Assembly: GCA_943788635.1 (NCBI GenBank)
Contig: CALSRA010000014.1
Coordinates: 1-64,000, forward strand
Reading direction: 5' to 3'
Length of the DNA stretch: 64,000 nucleotides
Origin: an uncultured Alphaproteobacteria bacterium
Lineage (GTDB): Bacteria; Pseudomonadota; Alphaproteobacteria; UBA8366; GCA-2717185
Part shown: positions 60,647 through 64,000 of the stretch, in pieces
Numbering within the stretch: the stretch's first letter is position 1
How the letters are laid out: every line of letters begins with the position of its first letter
Position numbers and translations under genes: made by a program
The notes under the pieces: generated by a model
Seen by the model: only the letters and a program-made list of their open reading frames with translations
The model's database searches: none
What the model was told of the DNA's origin: nothing

Positions 60647-61705
60647 TTACTTGGTCGCTGTCAGGCCGACGACTTTACCGGCTGTGGCGTTCCAGGTCTT
60701 CACGCATTCCTCGGAACAACGCTGGGCCCATTTCTTGAGCACGTGTTCTTTCAGGATCTTCTGACGCAGCGCTTCGTCTTCCGCACTCGGGTCGGTGATG
60801 ACCACCGAGCCGCCCGGACCGCGCGAGCATTCGCCCTTGCCGCTGAGGCACCGCAGCGCTTCGTTATCTTCGTTCTCGGACGCTTTCCACATTTCTGCTT
60901 CCAGACGCTCTGCCTGGTCGACGAAGAACTTCTGCGTATCGGCGTTCAGGGATTTCCACTTCTTCATGTTCATCGCCATGAAGGACATGCCCATGCCGAC
61001 GCGGACCTTCATCGCGTGGGTGATGACTTCATGCCATTTCGCGTTGAATGCCGGCATCGAGCCGGTGATGCCGCAATCCGCGACGCCCTTTTGCAGGGCG
61101 GGCACGACTTCGGCGAAGGAAATCGTCACACTGGTGCCACCGGCGCCTTCAACGAAATCACCCAGCGTCGTTGCATATACGCGGACCTTCTTGCCTTTCA
61201 GATCGGACAATTTGGTGACCGGCTTGCTGCAGAAAATCATCTGGCTGGGGAACGGGTAGCTGAACAGGTATTTCAGCCCGTACTTCTTTTCGAAAACTTT
61301 CGTGACATAGGGTTCGTATGCCCGGACGACCTCGTGGGCCTCGTCGAAGCTGTTCGACACAGACGAGAGATCCGCGCCTTCAATTTCCGGCGCTTCGGAA
61401 GCGACATAGCCGTAGGAAGCAAAGGCAACGTCAAACACGCCGATCTTGGTCAGGCGCGCGACCTCGAAGCCCTTCAGGCCGAGTTCGGTGATCGGGTTGA
61501 TCTTGCCGGTGATCTTGCCGCCGGAGAGCTTGGAGACCTGCTCGTCCCAGAACGGCTTTTCGAACTGGTAGAACGGCGGCAGGTTGTGCCAGGTGCCGAC
61601 AACCTTGAAGTCCAGTTTCTGGATTTCTGCCGAAGCAATCGGAGCGATCAGCCCGGTGCTGACGCCGACCACTGCCGCAGCCAGAATATTCTTAACCGAT
61701 ACCAT
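60647..61705 (-). CDS. TRAP transporter solute-binding protein (DctP family)
   Basis: 352 residues. Sec signal peptide MVSVKNILAAAVVGVSTGLIAPIASA with cleavage before EIQKLDFKV. The mature part has FKVVGTWHNLPPFYQFEKPFWDE, VFSYPFPSQ-like LFSYPFPSQMIFC, KLSDLKGKKVRVYATTLGDFVEG and GVADCGITGSMPAF, all DctP-like. It captures an organic acid or related ligand in the periplasm for DctQM, whose genes are not in the window. Next to it, on the same strand and 92 bases upstream, is a ThDP decarboxylase-like gene, so the ligand could be a 2-oxo or aromatic acid. Confidence 0.9.
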   Translation of the reverse strand: MVSVKNILAAAVVGVSTGLIAPIASAEIQKLDFKVVGTWHNLPPFYQFEKPFWDEQVSKLSGGKITGKINPITELGLKGFEVARLTKIGVFDVAFASYGYVASEAPEIEGADLSSVSNSFDEAHEVVRAYEPYVTKVFEKKYGLKYLFSYPFPSQMIFCSKPVTKLSDLKGKKVRVYATTLGDFVEGAGGTSVTISFAEVVPALQKGVADCGITGSMPAFNAKWHEVITHAMKVRVGMGMSFMAMNMKKWKSLNADTQKFFVDQAERLEAEMWKASENEDNEALRCLSGKGECSRGPGGSVVITDPSAEDEALRQKILKEHVLKKWAQRCSEECVKTWNATAGKVVGLTATK

Positions 61706-61797
61706 ACGTTTATTCCTCCCTAACAGATTGATGCTGAATGTATTTTTATAACTGTAACACATACCGTTATGTCTTGAAAGTTGCAAGTACCGCGGCT

Positions 61798-63471
61798 TTA
61801 GCCGACCGAATCTTCCACTTCAACCTCCAATAGTGTCGGTTTGCGGCTTTCTATCGCCTTGGAAAGGGCGGCGCCGAATTTTCCGGGTTCGGAGATACGT
61901 TCCGCCGTCATCCCGAACGAGTTGGCGAGCCCGACGAAATCGATTGGCGGGTCGGTCATATCCATACCCACAAAATGGTCGTTTCCGTGCATCGACAGTA
62001 ACCGCTGTTTCAGGATTCGGTAGCCCCGGTTGTTGGGAATAACATAGGTAATCGGCAGTTTATGATGCGCTGCCGTCCACAGGGCCTGTACGGAGTACAG
62101 CGTGCTGCCATCGCCGATAATCGATACGACCGGCCGTTCCGGCTGCGCCATCTGGATACCGACGGTCGCTGCCGTGGCCCAGCCGATACCGCCGCTGACC
62201 ATGCCGAAAAAATCGTGCCGGTCCCGGTAGGGCAGGAAATCCATCAATCGCGCGGAACTGGTAATGCCTTCGTCGACAACCACGGTGCCGGCGGGGATCG
62301 TGTCCGTGATTTCCATCATCAACCAGTCGGGATTGATCGGTACCGCGTCTGCCTTGGTTTTGGCCACTGTTACGGCCCGTGCCCGCTTGGCCGTCCAGTT
62401 TGTGTCCGCCAGCGCCGCGATGCGGGATTCTGCCGTTGCCTTATGCGCCGCGCCGCCCAGTTTTTCGACCAGCGGTGTCAGGACCTTCAGGGTTTCCTTC
62501 ACATCCGCGCGCAGGGCGATTTCCGCCGGGTAGACCTTGCCCATTTCCCAGTCGTTCAAGCCGATCTGCACGATCGGCATATCGGCCGGCATCGCATCGG
62601 CTTCCTGCCAGACAGACATGCGCAGGACGTCGGACCCGACAAAGACCAGCAGATCGTATGGTTCCAGTGTCTTGCGGACCTCTGCCTGGTTGCGCAGGAC
62701 CGAGCCCATGAAGGCGCGGTGTTCGGACGGATAATGCGAACCAAAGGCGATTGACTGCTGCCAGGCGGGCGCGCCCAGCGCGTCGGCAAATTCGGCGATT
62801 TCAGTAAAGGCGTCGCTGGTGACAATTTCCTCGCCAGCGATAATGGCGGGATTTTTTGCGGCGAGGATACGCTTCGCGAAATTCTCCAACGCGTCGTCGG
62901 CCGGTCGTGCGCGCGTATCCACCCGGGTGGATTTGCCAAGATCGATCCCGGCTTCCGCGTTCAGGATATCGCCCGGGAGGGAGATGAATACCGGGCCGGT
63001 CGGCGCCGTCGTGGCGATTTTCGCGGCGCGGCGCATGATCTGCGGCAGGTCGTCCAGCCGGGTTACCTCGGTCGCCCATTTGACCATCGGCGTTGCGATT
63101 GGCACCAGCGGGTCATACAGAAGCGGTTCTTCCAGCCCGTGTCCCTGTTCCTGCTGCCCGGCGGTGATGATCATCGGTGTGTTGGATCGCTTGGCGGTAT
63201 AGATCGAACCCATCGCATTGCCGAGCCCCGGCGCCACATGCACGTTGACCGCGACCAGTTGTCCGGAAGCGCGTGAATAGCCGTCCGCCATGGCCACAAC
63301 CAGGGCTTCCTGCAGGGCCAGAACAAACTCCATATCCGAATGTTCCCGCAGCGCATGCATGATGGGCAGTTCGGTCGTTCCCGGATTACCGAACAGCTTG
63401 GTGATTCCCTCATCCTTGAGGATGGCGAGGAAGGCGGAGCGCCCGGTAATACGGTTGGGTGAATCGGTCAT
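61798..63471 (-). CDS. ThDP-dependent decarboxylase, benzoylformate decarboxylase-like
   Basis: 557 residues, complete three-domain ThDP enzyme. FGNPGTTELPIMHALREHSDMEFVLALQEALVVAMADGYSRAS has the NPG loop, a His and the activating Glu, as in benzoylformate decarboxylase; the central domain includes PTGPVFISLPGDIL; the C-terminal VVSIIGDGSTLYSVQALWTAAHHKLPITYVIPNN is the GDG...NN cofactor motif. Probably decarboxylates a 2-oxoacid to the aldehyde. Contrast with the damaged acetolactate-synthase-like gene at 18725 and the split enzyme at 46791-47911. Start ATG 63469-63471. Confidence 0.92.
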   Translation of the reverse strand: MTDSPNRITGRSAFLAILKDEGITKLFGNPGTTELPIMHALREHSDMEFVLALQEALVVAMADGYSRASGQLVAVNVHVAPGLGNAMGSIYTAKRSNTPMIITAGQQEQGHGLEEPLLYDPLVPIATPMVKWATEVTRLDDLPQIMRRAAKIATTAPTGPVFISLPGDILNAEAGIDLGKSTRVDTRARPADDALENFAKRILAAKNPAIIAGEEIVTSDAFTEIAEFADALGAPAWQQSIAFGSHYPSEHRAFMGSVLRNQAEVRKTLEPYDLLVFVGSDVLRMSVWQEADAMPADMPIVQIGLNDWEMGKVYPAEIALRADVKETLKVLTPLVEKLGGAAHKATAESRIAALADTNWTAKRARAVTVAKTKADAVPINPDWLMMEITDTIPAGTVVVDEGITSSARLMDFLPYRDRHDFFGMVSGGIGWATAATVGIQMAQPERPVVSIIGDGSTLYSVQALWTAAHHKLPITYVIPNNRGYRILKQRLLSMHGNDHFVGMDMTDPPIDFVGLANSFGMTAERISEPGKFGAALSKAIESRKPTLLEVEVEDSVG

Positions 63472-63603
63472 GTCGTCCTGCCGGTTGGGAATGGGAAAGG
63501 CTCTGGGCCGCAATCATTATCGCCGTGCGACGTCCCTGTCGACTCGCGGCCGGTTCGGGCGCAATCTTCATCCGTCAATTGCGTTACAGGGAGGGAGATG
63601 GCG

Positions 63604-64000
63604 ATGGCGAAGGGAATATTGTTTGTTCTGATGGAACCGGTGCCGATCAACGAAGAGGAATTCAACGACTGGTACGATCTGGAGCATGTGCCGGAGCGTG
63701 CGGCTGTGCCAGGGTTCGAGGTTCTGCAGCGCTATGTCTGCACGGCTGGCTTCCCGCGTTATATGGCACTGTACGATCTGGAATCGGCCGATGTGCTGGA
63801 CGGCGACGCGTACAGAGCGATCGGTGGCGAAAATTCCAGCATCTGGACCAAACGGGTCACCCGGTCTGTGCGGGGGCATTACCGGATGAGCGGGATGCAG
63901 CTATATCCCGGTGACCGGGTTACGGAACTGGTCGAAGGACAGGCCAAGCGCCTGACCGCCATTATTTGCCGGGGCATGGACGAAACCAGCCTTGTGGAAC
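63604..64000 (+). CDS. Dimeric alpha/beta-barrel-like protein (DUF4286/EthD-like), incomplete at window end
   Basis: No stop before the right edge. 132 codons visible: MAKGILFVLMEPVPINEEEFNDWYDLEHVPERAAVPGF, then ALYDLESADVLDGDAYRAI and a second half beginning RLTAIICRGMDET that may be a second ferredoxin-like repeat. The FNDWYDLEHVPE motif is typical of dimeric alpha/beta-barrel proteins of the DUF4286/EthD-like type, many of which handle hydrophobic ring compounds. GGGAGGGAG precedes two in-frame ATGs (63598, 63604). Divergent from the ThDP decarboxylase gene. Confidence 0.75.
   Translation, partial: MAKGILFVLMEPVPINEEEFNDWYDLEHVPERAAVPGFEVLQRYVCTAGFPRYMALYDLESADVLDGDAYRAIGGENSSIWTKRVTRSVRGHYRMSGMQLYPGDRVTELVEGQAKRLTAIICRGMDETSLVE

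Overview
The window is a GC-rich chromosomal segment of a free-living Gram-negative bacterium, most likely an alphaproteobacterium of Rhodospirillales type. This is an inference from the mix of families: TctC/Bug and TRAP binding proteins, a DUF1289 protein, an Azospirillum/Rhodospirillum-like short flagellin, EgtD, relics of DUF6460 and YqaE/Pmp3 proteins, and response regulators with HDOD and HD-GYP-like output domains. No rRNA, tRNA or CRISPR array was recognised.

Layout. 0-14.9 kb is a catabolic island: a Tat-exported TctC-type binding protein (partial), two MmgE/PrpD proteins, an F420/LLM monooxygenase, a beta-hydroxyacid dehydrogenase, an enolase-superfamily enzyme, two alpha/beta hydrolases, an amidohydrolase, a class V aminotransferase, a hydantoinase A/B pair and a carboxymuconolactone-decarboxylase-like protein. 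Its first eight complete genes alternate strand strictly. 14.9-17.1 kb encodes a coupled pair of response regulators, one with HDOD and one with a degenerate HD-GYP output. 17.2-18.7 kb holds gene relics and a terminase-small-subunit-like orphan with 10-bp tandem repeats. 18.7-21.0 kb has a frameshifted coxG and a frameshifted ThDP enzyme gene. 23.3-25.8 kb is an rml (dTDP-sugar) operon whose first gene is damaged. 25.8-28.5 kb is an MFS gene split by an IS3-type element. 28.5-36.9 kb carries regulators, transport, a GST, egtD, a TauD dioxygenase and small hypothetical genes, plus a second, inverted copy of the 10-bp repeats. 37.2-38.6 kb is an AT-rich islet with two terminators, a candidate structured RNA, a perfect palindrome and an unrecognised winged-helix-like gene. 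38.6-45.3 kb is an acyl-CoA/hydroxylation cassette: SnoaL-like protein, thiolase, Zn-ribbon/OB-fold partner, MaoC hydratase, TauD dioxygenase and two acyl-CoA dehydrogenases. 45.3-55.8 kb contains a Wzx-like flippase, a split ComDE-like ThDP decarboxylase, an orphan flagellin, a LonB-type protease, a P450, a DUF4126 protein and PBP1A. 55.8-57.2 kb holds three consecutive broken membrane-protein genes (DUF6460, YqaE/Pmp3, MscS). 57.2-64 kb has an ArsR-permease pair, a cupin/NTF2 pair, an XRE regulator with strong palindromic operators, a TRAP binding protein and a benzoylformate-decarboxylase-like enzyme.

Together most of the window looks like accessory catabolism of organic acids, amides and CoA thioesters, with uptake by binding-protein-dependent carriers. 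No complete phage, defence or secretion system is visible. The observations most worth a second look are the duplicated 10-bp-repeat element, the AT-rich islet with a candidate RNA, the triple operator at 60.1-60.2 kb, the catalytic-residue losses in several enzymes, and the concentration of single-base +1 frameshifts in a few genes, which are either true pseudogenes or assembly errors.
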